Of a stretch of DNA of 64,000 bases, positions 40,232-49,643 are shown in pieces (the first letter of the stretch is position 1; the number at the start of each line of letters is the position of its first letter). The stretch lies in NCBI GenBank assembly GCA_023662865.1, contig JAMPIK010000001.1:1-64000 (forward strand). Direction: 5' to 3'. The stretch is from Prevotella sp. (lineage in GTDB: Bacteria > Bacteroidota > Bacteroidia > Bacteroidales > Muribaculaceae). The position numbers and the translations under genes are program-made. The notes below the pieces were generated by a model. It made no database searches. It was not told where the DNA came from and saw nothing but the letters and a program-made list of their open reading frames with translations.

Positions 40232-42268
40232 ATGAAAAAGACAATTCCGGCTTTGGCTTTGGGTGCCATGTTTGCTATCCCGATGCCGGCTCTGTGTGTT
40301 GAAAACAAGGATTTCAACTATCATGTAGACCGATTCGCCGACATTGAAGTGCTTCGTTACGAAGTGCCCGGCTTCAACAACCTCACCGCTCGCCAAAAGG
40401 CAATGGTATATTATTTGAGCGAGGCTGCACAAGTGGGTCGCGACATTATTTGGGATCAGAATTGCCGATACAATCTGCCCATTCGCACTACTCTTGAAGC
40501 TATATACAATAATTATAAGGGCAACAAGAACAGTGCTGATTGGAAAGCCTTCGAGCAATATCTGAAGCAGGTATGGTTCGGCAACGGCATACATCATCAC
40601 TATTCCACCGACAAGTTCAAACCGGGCTTCTCGCAGGCTTTCTTCAAGGAGCAGGTAAACGCACTTCCGGTTGCAGAATTGCCCAAGGGATATGCTGACA
40701 ATGCAGCAGTAATAAACGAACTCGCTCCGGTAATATTCAATCCCGAGCTCTTGGCAAAGCGTGTAAATCAAGACGGTACGCAAGATGTAATTGCAACTTC
40801 CGCTACCAATCTGTACGCACCGGGTGTGACTCAGACTGAGGTGGAAGAATATTTCGCCAAACTCAAAGATCCCAACGATGCCACTCCTATATCATACGGA
40901 TTGAACAGCCGCATGAAGCATGATGAAAAGACCGGAGAACTCGTGGAGGAACACTATCAGCTCAACGGTCTTTACGGCCCGGCTATCGCCAAGATAATCT
41001 ATTATCTGAGCAAGGCAAGCGAATACGCGGAGAACGATGCTCAACGCAACTACATATCTCGCCTCATTGACTATTACATAACCGGCGACCTCCGCCTCTT
41101 TGATGAGTATTCAATCCTCTGGGCCGAAGACACCACAAGTGAGGTAGACTTCGTAAACGGTTTCATTGAGAATTACGGCGATCCCTTAGGCATGACCGCA
41201 TCATGGGAAAGCTATGTTAACTTCAAGAACCTCCCCTCGTCAAAGCGCACCGAGACAATCAGCTCCAATGCTCAATGGTTTGAAGACCACAGCCCGGTAG
41301 ATCCGCAATTCCGCAAGCCGGAAGTAAAAGGAGTGAGCGCGAAAGTAATCACGGCGGCCACTCTCGGCGGCGATGCCTTCCCCTCAACAGCTATCGGTAT
41401 CAACCTGCCCAACGCCGACTGGATTCGCGCTGCTCACGGCTCAAAGTCCGTTACTCTTGAAAACATCACCGAGGCTTACGCAATGGCCTCCATCGGCAAC
41501 GGTTTCAATGAGGAGTTTGTGATTGACGCTCCCACCTCAAAGCTCATGGACGACTATCTGTATATCACCGATATGCTCCACACAGACCTGCATGAATGTC
41601 TTGGCCATGCTTCCGGCCGCCTGATGCCCGGCACTGACCCCGATGCTCTCAAAGAGCATGGCTCCACTCTTGAGGAAACACGTGCCGACCTTTTCGCACT
41701 CTATTATCTCGCAGACCCCAAGCTGCTTGAGCTCGGTATTCTTGACAACCCCGAGGCTTACAAAGCTGAATATTACAAATATATGCTCAACGGACTGATG
41801 ACCCAGCTTAACCGCATCGAACTTGGTAACGATGTGGAGGAAGCTCATATGCGTAACCGTCAGCTTATTGCCAAATGGGTACTTGAACACGGTAAGAAAG
41901 ACAAAGTGGTTGAGCTTGTAAAGAAGAACGGCAAGACATACGTTAAAATCAACGATTACAAGAAGATGCGCGACCTGTTCGGACAGCTCCTCGCCGAAGT
42001 GCAGCGTATCAAGAGCGAGGGCGACTATGTCGCCGGCAACAAGCTCGTCAACACCTACGGCGTAAAGATTGACAAAAAGCTCCACAAAGAAGTGCTTGAC
42101 CGCTACTCAAAACTCGACATCCCCCCGTATCGCGGTTTCGTGAACCCCGTATACACCCCGATATTCAACGACAAAGGCGAAATCATTGATGTAACCATTG
42201 ACTATTCCGAAGGCTACGTTGATCAAATGCTTCGCCTGAGCCGCGACTATTCCACCCTGACCAAGTAA
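40232..42268 (+). CDS. Dipeptidyl peptidase III family (M49) metallopeptidase
   Basis: A zinc exopeptidase that releases dipeptides from peptide N-termini. The 678 residues include the shortened M49 zinc motif HECLGH (454-459), as in the Bacteroides thetaiotaomicron enzyme, and EETRAD (481-486), which supplies the third ligand. The N-terminus (MKKTIPALALGAMFAIPMPA) looks like a signal peptide, pointing to a periplasmic enzyme acting on imported peptides. The gene has its own promoter and no co-directional neighbour. Confidence 0.93.
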   Translation: MKKTIPALALGAMFAIPMPALCVENKDFNYHVDRFADIEVLRYEVPGFNNLTARQKAMVYYLSEAAQVGRDIIWDQNCRYNLPIRTTLEAIYNNYKGNKNSADWKAFEQYLKQVWFGNGIHHHYSTDKFKPGFSQAFFKEQVNALPVAELPKGYADNAAVINELAPVIFNPELLAKRVNQDGTQDVIATSATNLYAPGVTQTEVEEYFAKLKDPNDATPISYGLNSRMKHDEKTGELVEEHYQLNGLYGPAIAKIIYYLSKASEYAENDAQRNYISRLIDYYITGDLRLFDEYSILWAEDTTSEVDFVNGFIENYGDPLGMTASWESYVNFKNLPSSKRTETISSNAQWFEDHSPVDPQFRKPEVKGVSAKVITAATLGGDAFPSTAIGINLPNADWIRAAHGSKSVTLENITEAYAMASIGNGFNEEFVIDAPTSKLMDDYLYITDMLHTDLHECLGHASGRLMPGTDPDALKEHGSTLEETRADLFALYYLADPKLLELGILDNPEAYKAEYYKYMLNGLMTQLNRIELGNDVEEAHMRNRQLIAKWVLEHGKKDKVVELVKKNGKTYVKINDYKKMRDLFGQLLAEVQRIKSEGDYVAGNKLVNTYGVKIDKKLHKEVLDRYSKLDIPPYRGFVNPVYTPIFNDKGEIIDVTIDYSEGYVDQMLRLSRDYSTLTK

Positions 42269-42276
42269 CAAAAGTC

Positions 42277-42365
42277 GCGCAGCTCGCCGACATATAGTAA
42301 CCGCGTATACACGGCAAAGCCGGGCATGCGCGGTTAGTCATATACGACAGGTCGGCGAGCTACGC
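42277..42365. repeat. Cruciform-like intergenic element between DPP III and mutL
   Basis: An 89-bp nested inverted repeat. Outer arms of 15 bp (42277-42291 with 42351-42365) have one mismatch. An inner AACCGCG/CGCGGTT stem (42299-42305 with 42329-42335) encloses a small GGC-AAA-GCC hairpin. It is much more GC-rich than the other intergenic spaces. It lies between convergent genes and could act as a terminator, but it has no T tract. Confidence 0.7.
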
Positions 42366-42436
42366 ACGTCTGTACACCGTAACATGCTGACACGAGACAT
42401 CCGGGCTTTGCGTGGGTAACCTCCTTTTCTTGCCGG

Positions 42437-44290
42437 TTATAAGAAGAGGGCGTCGAGGCGAGTGAGGGGGAGGCGCACGAAAACGGGGTTGCCGGCGGGG
42501 GTGTGTGCCGGGTCGGGGAGGGAGAGGAGTTGGCCTACTATGTGCTCCATTTCGGCGGCGGAGAGGGTTTGGCCGCGTTTAATGGCGGCGGCGCGTGCTG
42601 TGACAAGGGCTATTCGCGCTCGCAGGTCAAGGGGAGTGGTCGTGGCATCTTTGCCGTAGTTGCTGCCTTCATCGCTCACCGAGTCAATGATTTTCAGCAC
42701 CGCATCGCGTGCACTTCCCGGTTTGAGTGAGGCCGGGATGCCGCATATCTCATATTCGTTGTCGGCACTCTTTTCAAGGGTGAAACCGAGGGCTGACACC
42801 TCATCTGCCAAGCCATCAAGTATTGCGCTTTGCGCAGGGTCAAGACGGAGCGTTTCGGGGAAAGCCACGCGCTGTGAGGCCGGGGCTTCACCGTTGTCGG
42901 CTGTTTCGCGCATATATCTCTCGTACAGTATTTTTACGTGGGCGCGGTGCTGGTCTATCACCAAAAGTCCGTCGGAGTCGGGGGTGACGATATATTTAGC
43001 GGCGCACTGTATGCATAGGGGGGCAAGGGTATCTGTGTCAAGACCCAAGTCCGGGGCAGGTGCTTCAACGGCTGCCGGCTCGGATTTTTTGTCGGCTCGG
43101 TCGGCCCCATCGCTCATAAAGCCGGTATAGAGGCTTTCCCAATTTGCCGTTGATTGTTTTTTCAAGCTTGGCGATGCGCTTGACGCATTTCTAAACGGAT
43201 TGTATGAGCGGTCAACCCCCTCGGTGGGTGCACTTACAAAATCACCGTCGCGTGCCGGGTTGAGTTGCAGGGCATCTTGTGTAAAGTCTATTGAGGGGGC
43301 GGCACCGTATTTGCCCAATGAGGCTCTGACAGCAGCGACAAGGAGTTGACGAATGTCGCTCTCGTGCTCAAATTTGATTTCGCTTTTTGTGGGGGAGATA
43401 TTCACGTCTATGGTGTGAGGATCCACTTCAAATTTGAGGAAGAAGCAAGGTTGAGTGTCGGTGGCGATGTATCCGTCGAAACAAGAGATTATGGCTTTTC
43501 GGAAATAATGGTTTACCATATTGCGACCGTTGACGATGAGGAATTGCAGCGGATTGCGGCGGCGGGCGTGTTCCGGACGCGATACGAAACCGGATATTTT
43601 CACCATTGAGGTGTCTACCTCAATCGGCATGAGGTGCGGGTCGAGGCTGTTTTTCCAAATGTCGCATATGCGAGCTTTGAAGGAAGCCGGGCGCAGGTCT
43701 ATGGTACGCGAGCCGGTGTTAATGCTCAGGTGAATATTGTTGTTCACCAGTGCGAGTCGTTCAAACTCGCGCATAATTGCGCTGAGTTCTACATTGTCGG
43801 ATTTCAGAAACTTGCGTCGGGCCGGTACATTGTAAAAGAGGTTTCGCACCATGATGTTGGTACCCGGTGTGCACACCGCCGGTTCTTGCAATTCTTTGTG
43901 CCCGCCGCTGTATATCACCCTTGTGCCAAGGCTTTCACCACGGGGGCAAGTCTTCATTTCCACTTGCGAAATGGCGCATATCGAGGCGAGTGCCTCGCCG
44001 CGGAAACCCATTGTGGTGAGGGCGAAAAGGTCATCGGCAGATTGAATTTTGGAAGTGGCGTGTCGGCCGAAAGCCATGCGGGCATCGTTCACACTCATTC
44101 CCTTGCCGTTGTCCACCACCTGAATAAGGGTGCGTCCAGCATCTTTGATTACAATTTGTATTTCGGAGGCTCCGGCATCCACGGAGTTTTCCACCAGCTC
44201 TTTAAGCGCGGAAGCGGGGCGTTGCACCACCTCACCGGCCGCAATCTGGTTGGCTACCGTTTCCGGAAGTTGTCGTATAATATCAATCAT
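42437..44290 (-). CDS. mutL: DNA mismatch repair protein MutL, endonuclease motif degenerate
   Basis: MutL links mismatch recognition by MutS to strand removal. The 617 residues have an intact GHKL ATPase N-terminus (ELVENSVDAGA near 31-41, DNGKGM near 60-65, GFRGEALASI near 95-104). The C-terminal metal-nuclease motif is altered. At 446-457 it reads DQHRAHVKILYE where nicking MutL has DQHA-x2-E-x4-E, so the first Glu is Val. The later HGRP motif is replaced by PDPAHTPAGNPVF. The last gene of a surA/surA-like/ostA-like/mutL operon, 9 bases after the OstA-like gene. Confidence 0.96.
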   Translation of the reverse strand: MIDIIRQLPETVANQIAAGEVVQRPASALKELVENSVDAGASEIQIVIKDAGRTLIQVVDNGKGMSVNDARMAFGRHATSKIQSADDLFALTTMGFRGEALASICAISQVEMKTCPRGESLGTRVIYSGGHKELQEPAVCTPGTNIMVRNLFYNVPARRKFLKSDNVELSAIMREFERLALVNNNIHLSINTGSRTIDLRPASFKARICDIWKNSLDPHLMPIEVDTSMVKISGFVSRPEHARRRNPLQFLIVNGRNMVNHYFRKAIISCFDGYIATDTQPCFFLKFEVDPHTIDVNISPTKSEIKFEHESDIRQLLVAAVRASLGKYGAAPSIDFTQDALQLNPARDGDFVSAPTEGVDRSYNPFRNASSASPSLKKQSTANWESLYTGFMSDGADRADKKSEPAAVEAPAPDLGLDTDTLAPLCIQCAAKYIVTPDSDGLLVIDQHRAHVKILYERYMRETADNGEAPASQRVAFPETLRLDPAQSAILDGLADEVSALGFTLEKSADNEYEICGIPASLKPGSARDAVLKIIDSVSDEGSNYGKDATTTPLDLRARIALVTARAAAIKRGQTLSAAEMEHIVGQLLSLPDPAHTPAGNPVFVRLPLTRLDALFL

Positions 44291-44299
44291 AACACAATC

Positions 44300-46336
44300 T
44301 TAAAAAGCTAGGGGGAGGGCAAGCAGGTCTTCTTCCGGTGGCAGTATTCCCATTGTCGGGCTGCTGAAATATTCTTCAAGTTCAAAGGAGAGTTCGCCCA
44401 AACCGTCTTCCCAGCCTTTGCGATACCATGCATATTTGGGGCGGAGAGCTTCAAGTGTTTTGAGAGCACCCTCCATTTCAGAGAATTTTGACGCACCGGT
44501 CAGGGAGATGAATTCCGGCAGATAAAATTGCGACTTTTGCAGAATATACAATGGTATCACTTGGCCTGACACCTCACTGCCGGAACGGGCATAAAGTTTA
44601 ATCTTCTCAATGCGGGTAGAGTCCAGGTCCACACTCAGAGTGTCTCCGGTGGCGTTCATCAGCTTATTGTAGGTGGAGTCCTCTTCTTGCGGCAGTATTA
44701 TGGCTTGCACATCTGTGTGTGCGTCAAGGTGTTTTAGAGTTTCATTTTCCAGAAATGCCGTGATATGCCCGGCTCGGAGCTGATTGTAGAACCCTTCACC
44801 CACCACTTCGGCCACAAGTCCTTTGGCAGGCAGCGTGGCTTTGTCGGCAGTCGAGTCGTTGAAGTGCACAATAATTTTCGAACCGGCCACCATTCGCGGA
44901 CCGCTCCATACAATCGGCTTTCGGTCAAGGAAAAGCAGCGAGTCGCGCGAAATCATGGTAATGGAGTCGGCAATTCCCTGAATGTCGTCACGGAAGAAAC
45001 GAGCGCGGTTATATGCTTTGGCTACATGGTATTCTGAGTTGGCGTTTATTGAATCAATCCTTGCCGCCTCAATAGAGTCGGCTGGAGTTGAGAGTGAGTC
45101 AAGAAAAAGTCGTGGCAGAGGTTTCACTCCGCTGTTGAATGTTTGCAGAAAGACTTTGTCGGCTCGCAGGAAAGTTGTGTCCTTGCGCGAATACTCTTTG
45201 AGCAGGGGGTAACGCTCGGCGTAGGCAGTGCGGTCAAGGTCGGAGTAGTAGCCGTAACCGCCGATTAGGATGGCCTTGCGAGCGGTGTCGGTGATTACCA
45301 TGGGAGTACCGCCGTTGGGCGACATAAAAGCTTCGCTGCGGCGCAGTGCGGCATCGTAGCTCAGCAAATCGCCTTCAAGGGTCGTTTCCGCACCGGTGCT
45401 GTCAAGGTGAGATATGAATGAGCGCGAGGTGAGCTGCGCATTACCGGTGGCCATTTCATAGTTTCCGGCACTGGTGCGTATGTACTCCGGGCCGGAAAAG
45501 ATTTCGGTACGATCCACCACATCTACTACACGCGTGTCCGTATGATACAGCAGTCGGTCGGTGTTCAGGCGCGAGGTACGGTTTGTGATTTGCACATCGC
45601 CGGTAACTTCAGCCACGCGAGTACCGGTGTTGTATTGGCCGTAATGAGCAGTGAGAGTGTCGCGCTCGTTGGTGCGGAGATTGTGGTTGTACATGCGGCC
45701 TCCCTCGGTAAAGTAGGCGAGCTTTTGCAGCAGATTGTAATCCAAGGAGTCTGTGTAAAGATACTTCTTGGTGTTGTCATGCTTGGACCAATGCTCGAGC
45801 GACACTTCCTTGCCGCGACCGGCAGTACGCAGTCTGGCTGTTTGGGAGTTACCGTCGTAGAAGATATAATCAGACTTCACTTCCAGAGTATCGCCCTGCA
45901 CCATTCTGACATTTCCGAAAGCATCAAGCGAGGAGGTTTCGGGGTAATACCAAGCGGAGTCACAGTATAGTTTAGTGCCGAATTTGCTGAACAAAACATT
46001 TCCGCTCACCACCTGTCGCAACGTGTCCCACTCCTCGTTTGAATAGAGAACGTCGGCTTTTTCAAGGAAAAATTTGTCCGGCTGCAGACGGCTCATTTGC
46101 GGCAACGAAGGCACGATAGGTTTTATAGGCTTGGGGCGAGTATAGTTTTTCGGGTAGAGCGACAAATCGGCTTTTCGCTTGCCCTGATTGGGAGTAGTGC
46201 CGGCGGTTTTGTTTTGGCCGCGTTGCCAGCGTATCGGCTCTTGTGCGTAGGATATACAACAGAGTATGGCAACGGCAATAGCCGCCACCATACGCACCGG
46301 TGAAAGATGAGAAAAATCAGTCAGTGAATTTTTCAA
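44300..46336 (-). CDS. OstA-like (LptA/LptD N-terminal-like) envelope protein
   Basis: The 678 residues begin with a membrane-export signal (about 13-32, VRMVAAIAVAILCCISYAQ). Repeated OstA/LptA-type beta segments follow (VLYSNEEWDTLRQVVSGNVL; YDGNSQTARLRTAGRGKE; ARVAEVTGDVQITNRTSRL). Such proteins belong to the lipopolysaccharide-transport fold. In Bacteroidota their role in LPS export is inferred by homology. It lies 11 bases after surA and 9 bases before mutL. The pairing with periplasmic chaperones supports an outer-membrane assembly role. Confidence 0.87.
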   Translation of the reverse strand: MKNSLTDFSHLSPVRMVAAIAVAILCCISYAQEPIRWQRGQNKTAGTTPNQGKRKADLSLYPKNYTRPKPIKPIVPSLPQMSRLQPDKFFLEKADVLYSNEEWDTLRQVVSGNVLFSKFGTKLYCDSAWYYPETSSLDAFGNVRMVQGDTLEVKSDYIFYDGNSQTARLRTAGRGKEVSLEHWSKHDNTKKYLYTDSLDYNLLQKLAYFTEGGRMYNHNLRTNERDTLTAHYGQYNTGTRVAEVTGDVQITNRTSRLNTDRLLYHTDTRVVDVVDRTEIFSGPEYIRTSAGNYEMATGNAQLTSRSFISHLDSTGAETTLEGDLLSYDAALRRSEAFMSPNGGTPMVITDTARKAILIGGYGYYSDLDRTAYAERYPLLKEYSRKDTTFLRADKVFLQTFNSGVKPLPRLFLDSLSTPADSIEAARIDSINANSEYHVAKAYNRARFFRDDIQGIADSITMISRDSLLFLDRKPIVWSGPRMVAGSKIIVHFNDSTADKATLPAKGLVAEVVGEGFYNQLRAGHITAFLENETLKHLDAHTDVQAIILPQEEDSTYNKLMNATGDTLSVDLDSTRIEKIKLYARSGSEVSGQVIPLYILQKSQFYLPEFISLTGASKFSEMEGALKTLEALRPKYAWYRKGWEDGLGELSFELEEYFSSPTMGILPPEEDLLALPLAF

Positions 46337-46347
46337 AGTAAGTCGTC

Positions 46348-47742
46348 TTATTTAATCCAACCTTGATACTCGAAGTCGCAACCTTCCCACCCGTCTTCAA
46401 TATGCACGTAGGTCTGCTTTATCTTTTTCTCCACCCAATCTTTGAGTATTTTGTTTTTTGCTGTGACCTCGTAAAGGTCTTTCAGCATACTGAAGTCATC
46501 GGAGAGGTTGGCCTTGTGAGCCGGAATACGGTTTGTAAGCTTCACGATTGCAACCACTTCCTTATTGGTGGACTGATTCATCATGACAAACGGAAGGGAT
46601 ACGTCTCCGGGTTGCATATTTTCCACCTGACGAGCCACCTCGGCAGGCAGTTGGCTCATTTCAAAACGCGAGGAACCTGTCTGGGGATTCATCATGATAC
46701 CTTTGTTGTTTTTTGTATCTTTGTCAGAACTTACATATCCGGCAGCCTCTTCAAAAGTAAACAGGCCGCGTTTAATTTCGCGCTGAAGAGAGTCAAGCTT
46801 ATACATTGCGCTGTCCATCATTTCGCGTGAGGGTTTCGGACGCAACAATATGTGTCGCACATTTGCCTGCTCACCGCGCTTTTCAATGAGCTGGATAATG
46901 TGGTAACCGAACTCTGTCTCCACAATTTTGGAAACCTTCTTCGGGTCGTTGAGATTGAAAGCCACGGCAGAGAATTCGGGTACGAAGTCGGCGCGACCGT
47001 GGAAACCCAATTCACCGCCTTGCTTGGCCGAGCCGTCTTCGCTGTAGAAATATGCCAACGTTGAGAACTGCGACTCGCCGGAGTTAATCTTTTCGGTAAA
47101 TTCGCGAAGGCGTGCCTTGATTGAGTCAATTTCAGACTGGGGAACCGGCGGTGCCAAAGTGATGATTTGTGTTTCAACCTGAAGGGGGACAGAGGGAATA
47201 CTGTCTTCGGGCAAGCTGTTGAAATATTTGCGCACTTCAGCCGGAGTAGACTTTACATCTTTGGTGAGGTTTTGCTGCACCTGCTGAATGGTGTATTGAG
47301 TTCGGAAAAGCTCATTGAGCTGTTCGCGAATGGCACTCATGGGTTTGCGGAATTGCTGCTCGACCCGCTCTTTCGAGCCTAAATTGGCGATAAAGAAATT
47401 GATGCGTTGGTCTACGGCATTGCGTACCGCGCTTTCCGGAGCTTCAATGGTGTCGATTTTTGCCTGATGAAGATACAACTTCTCCACAGCAATCTGCTCC
47501 GGAATGGCGCAGTATGGGGAATTGTCGAATATGGTGCCTTCGTATTGCGCCTGTTGGTACATTTCTTCAATCTCCGAGCGATAAATAGGCTCATCGCCCA
47601 CTACCCAAGCCACTTCATCGATTATATTATTGTTGGCAACGGGTACATTCCCGGCTTGCGGAGAAGATTCGGCAACAGCCATACAGGCGGCTACTGCACC
47701 CGCAAGTCCCATTAATGAGAGTCGTATCTTGTTTATTTTCAC
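46348..47742 (-). CDS. SurA-like periplasmic peptidyl-prolyl isomerase
   Basis: A periplasmic chaperone for outer-membrane proteins. The 464 residues have a signal peptide (about 1-24), a SurA N-terminal domain (IIDEVAWVVGDEPIYRSEIE), and parvulin modules (TLAYFYSEDGSAKQGGELGF; FVPEFSAVAFNLNDPKKVSK; a second around RHILLRPKPSREM). It starts 23 bases after the stop of the upstream SurA-like lipoprotein gene. Confidence 0.92.
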   Translation of the reverse strand: MKINKIRLSLMGLAGAVAACMAVAESSPQAGNVPVANNNIIDEVAWVVGDEPIYRSEIEEMYQQAQYEGTIFDNSPYCAIPEQIAVEKLYLHQAKIDTIEAPESAVRNAVDQRINFFIANLGSKERVEQQFRKPMSAIREQLNELFRTQYTIQQVQQNLTKDVKSTPAEVRKYFNSLPEDSIPSVPLQVETQIITLAPPVPQSEIDSIKARLREFTEKINSGESQFSTLAYFYSEDGSAKQGGELGFHGRADFVPEFSAVAFNLNDPKKVSKIVETEFGYHIIQLIEKRGEQANVRHILLRPKPSREMMDSAMYKLDSLQREIKRGLFTFEEAAGYVSSDKDTKNNKGIMMNPQTGSSRFEMSQLPAEVARQVENMQPGDVSLPFVMMNQSTNKEVVAIVKLTNRIPAHKANLSDDFSMLKDLYEVTAKNKILKDWVEKKIKQTYVHIEDGWEGCDFEYQGWIK

Positions 47743-47765
47743 TTTGTTTATATTGTGTAAGAGTG

Positions 47766-48677
47766 TTATCTGTATTTGAGAGGGGTATAGCTTCCGCGCT
47801 TAATGGCATTGGATTTCAGCCCTTTTGTGAAAATCGAATTAAGGAGCATACGGTCGTAACTTCCGCGTTTGGACTCCATGAGCCGCTCCCTGATGTCTGC
47901 TTCGGCAAAGGCAAGCGGCATTTTTTCGCCGGAAAGGAGCCTGTCGGTAATGCGGAGAATGTATATGGTGCCATTGTCTTCCCATTCGAAGTAGTAATTG
48001 TCTTTTACAAACTTGTCGGCATCACCGAAGCGATAGGGTATATGGTCTGCGATTACTTGCCAATCCACCCACGTGTCAGCGAAGTAGTCATATTCCATAG
48101 CACCCCGCAGGCCGTCATTCTCCAGATTGTCAATGTCGGCACTTTGCGCTGCGCGTACCCATGAGCGCACTTCGTTAATCTGCGGGGCTTTGCTGTCAAT
48201 CTTCAGGTACAATCCTTTAACCAACGGCCTTTCAAGTACAAAGAGGTCTGCATGGGAGTTGTAATACTCCATAATCTCCGATGAGGTTATTCCCGCTACA
48301 TTGTCATCGGCCATCAACTTCCGATACTCGTTTGCGAGCAGCTGCTCGCGGTATTGCTCTACGAGACGCTCAATCTTCTCTATGTCGGGGAGTTGACTCC
48401 CGGCCAAATTGACAAGCATATTCCTTTCAACCCAAGCCTCGACAATGGCGTCGAACATACGGATTGAGTCGGTCGGGGAGAGACCGTTCGGAATCAGCCG
48501 GGTCACCATGTCGCGAGTCAGAATGGAGTCCCCTACTTGAATCAGTACTTCCTCATGCTTGACGGGCTCTTGTGTTTCCTGCTTTGCACATGAGCATATA
48601 GAGCCGAAAGCTACACATAAAGATGCGAGACCCGTAAACTCCAATATGCGAAATATGCTACACTTGCAAGTTGCCAT
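47766..48677 (-). CDS. SurA-like lipoprotein without a recognisable parvulin domain
   Basis: The 303 residues from the ATG at 48677 have a lipoprotein signal ending SLCVAFGSICS-C. A SurA-N-like helical region follows (VLIQVGDSILTRDMVTRLIP; VEAWVERNMLVNLA). The middle (PLVKGLYLKIDSKAPQINEV) sits where a parvulin domain would be, but its motif residues are not evident. It is probably a chaperone-type partner of the next gene. The upstream in-frame TTG at 48698 lies inside the promoter's -7 box, so the ATG is chosen. First gene of the four-gene operon. Confidence 0.8.
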   Translation of the reverse strand: MATCKCSIFRILEFTGLASLCVAFGSICSCAKQETQEPVKHEEVLIQVGDSILTRDMVTRLIPNGLSPTDSIRMFDAIVEAWVERNMLVNLAGSQLPDIEKIERLVEQYREQLLANEYRKLMADDNVAGITSSEIMEYYNSHADLFVLERPLVKGLYLKIDSKAPQINEVRSWVRAAQSADIDNLENDGLRGAMEYDYFADTWVDWQVIADHIPYRFGDADKFVKDNYYFEWEDNGTIYILRITDRLLSGEKMPLAFAEADIRERLMESKRGSYDRMLLNSIFTKGLKSNAIKRGSYTPLKYR

Positions 48678-48695
48678 ATCAAGCCAATTTACTTG

Positions 48696-48728
48696 CAAAG
48701 TTACTAAAAAAATGGCTGATTAAGCAAT
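48696..48728 (-). promoter_or_regulatory. Promoter of the surA-like/ostA-like/mutL operon
   Basis: On the minus strand, TAACTTTG (48696-48703) has ATTG (48725-48728) 21 bases upstream. The predicted leader is about 14 bases. Confidence 0.55.
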
Positions 48729-48827
48729 AAAAAGCCCGGCAACTTCCTTTTAATTATATTAATATGTTGATTAACAGATGCTTGGTGTAAGGCTGTGCTG
48801 TGTTTTTTAACTTTTATTATACAATCC

Positions 48828-49574
48828 TTAGAAGTATTCACCGATTTTATCGTTCAGAATCAAATCGGCTTTCTCTTCAAGTTTGCGATAGGCGCGGGAG
48901 CATAGAAATTCGCGAATTATTTCCAGATGTCCCTGCCGGTGCAGGTCAGTACCCACAAAACTGACCATGTTGTGCGCGAGCAGCCACTCGGCTGTGTTTT
49001 TTGTTTGCTTGCCGTAGTGTCCGGCCAAAGACATGAGGTTGATTTGCAAGGCAACACCATTCTCATGCAGCCTTTCAAGCCTATCGTGATGACGTTGGTA
49101 GTATCCGTAACGTTCCGGGTGTGCGAGAATCGGTTTCAGACCCATACGGCTTTGCAAGTCAAACAGAAAAGCTTCCAGTCCGAACGGTTCCTGATACCAT
49201 GAATTTTCCACCAACAGCCAACCTCCGGGAATGGGGCTGACAGTGTTGACGGCCACCATTGAAAACAAAATGTCGTCAATGCGGTACTCGGCGGAACATC
49301 GCAGTTGCATCTGCACTCCGGCCTCTTCGCAAGCACGCAAAAGTCGGCTGAAAGACTCACGGATTATTGCCGGTGTGTTTGGGAAAGTCTCATCGGTGAC
49401 GTGAGGGGTTACTACCATTTTGTCAAATCCCAGCGCAGCCATACCCTTTACCAATTGCACACTGATTTGAGGCGAGGGCGATCCGTCGTCTATGCCGGGG
49501 CATACGTGGCTGTGTATGTCCGTATGCCAGAAGAGCTGAGGCGGTTCTGTGTTTGAACGAAATAGTCCGAACAT
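48828..49574 (-). CDS. PHP-domain tyrosine phosphatase, CpsB/CapC family
   Basis: A metal-dependent phosphatase that, in the family, dephosphorylates tyrosine kinases controlling exopolysaccharide export. The 248 residues carry the PHP motifs HTDIHSHVCPGIDDGS (near 17-32), VVTPHVTDE, SAEYRID, ILAHPERYGYY and FVGTDLHR. All metal-binding His and Asp positions look intact. No kinase gene is adjacent, so the target is not shown here. The 129-base spacer upstream of 48828 holds nothing recognisable. Confidence 0.88.
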   Translation of the reverse strand: MFGLFRSNTEPPQLFWHTDIHSHVCPGIDDGSPSPQISVQLVKGMAALGFDKMVVTPHVTDETFPNTPAIIRESFSRLLRACEEAGVQMQLRCSAEYRIDDILFSMVAVNTVSPIPGGWLLVENSWYQEPFGLEAFLFDLQSRMGLKPILAHPERYGYYQRHHDRLERLHENGVALQINLMSLAGHYGKQTKNTAEWLLAHNMVSFVGTDLHRQGHLEIIREFLCSRAYRKLEEKADLILNDKIGEYF

Positions 49575-49643
49575 AGTATATAGAAGAAAAAAGGTAATGT
49601 CTGCGAACCGACATGGCTCGCAGACTATTGTGTGTTATACGGA

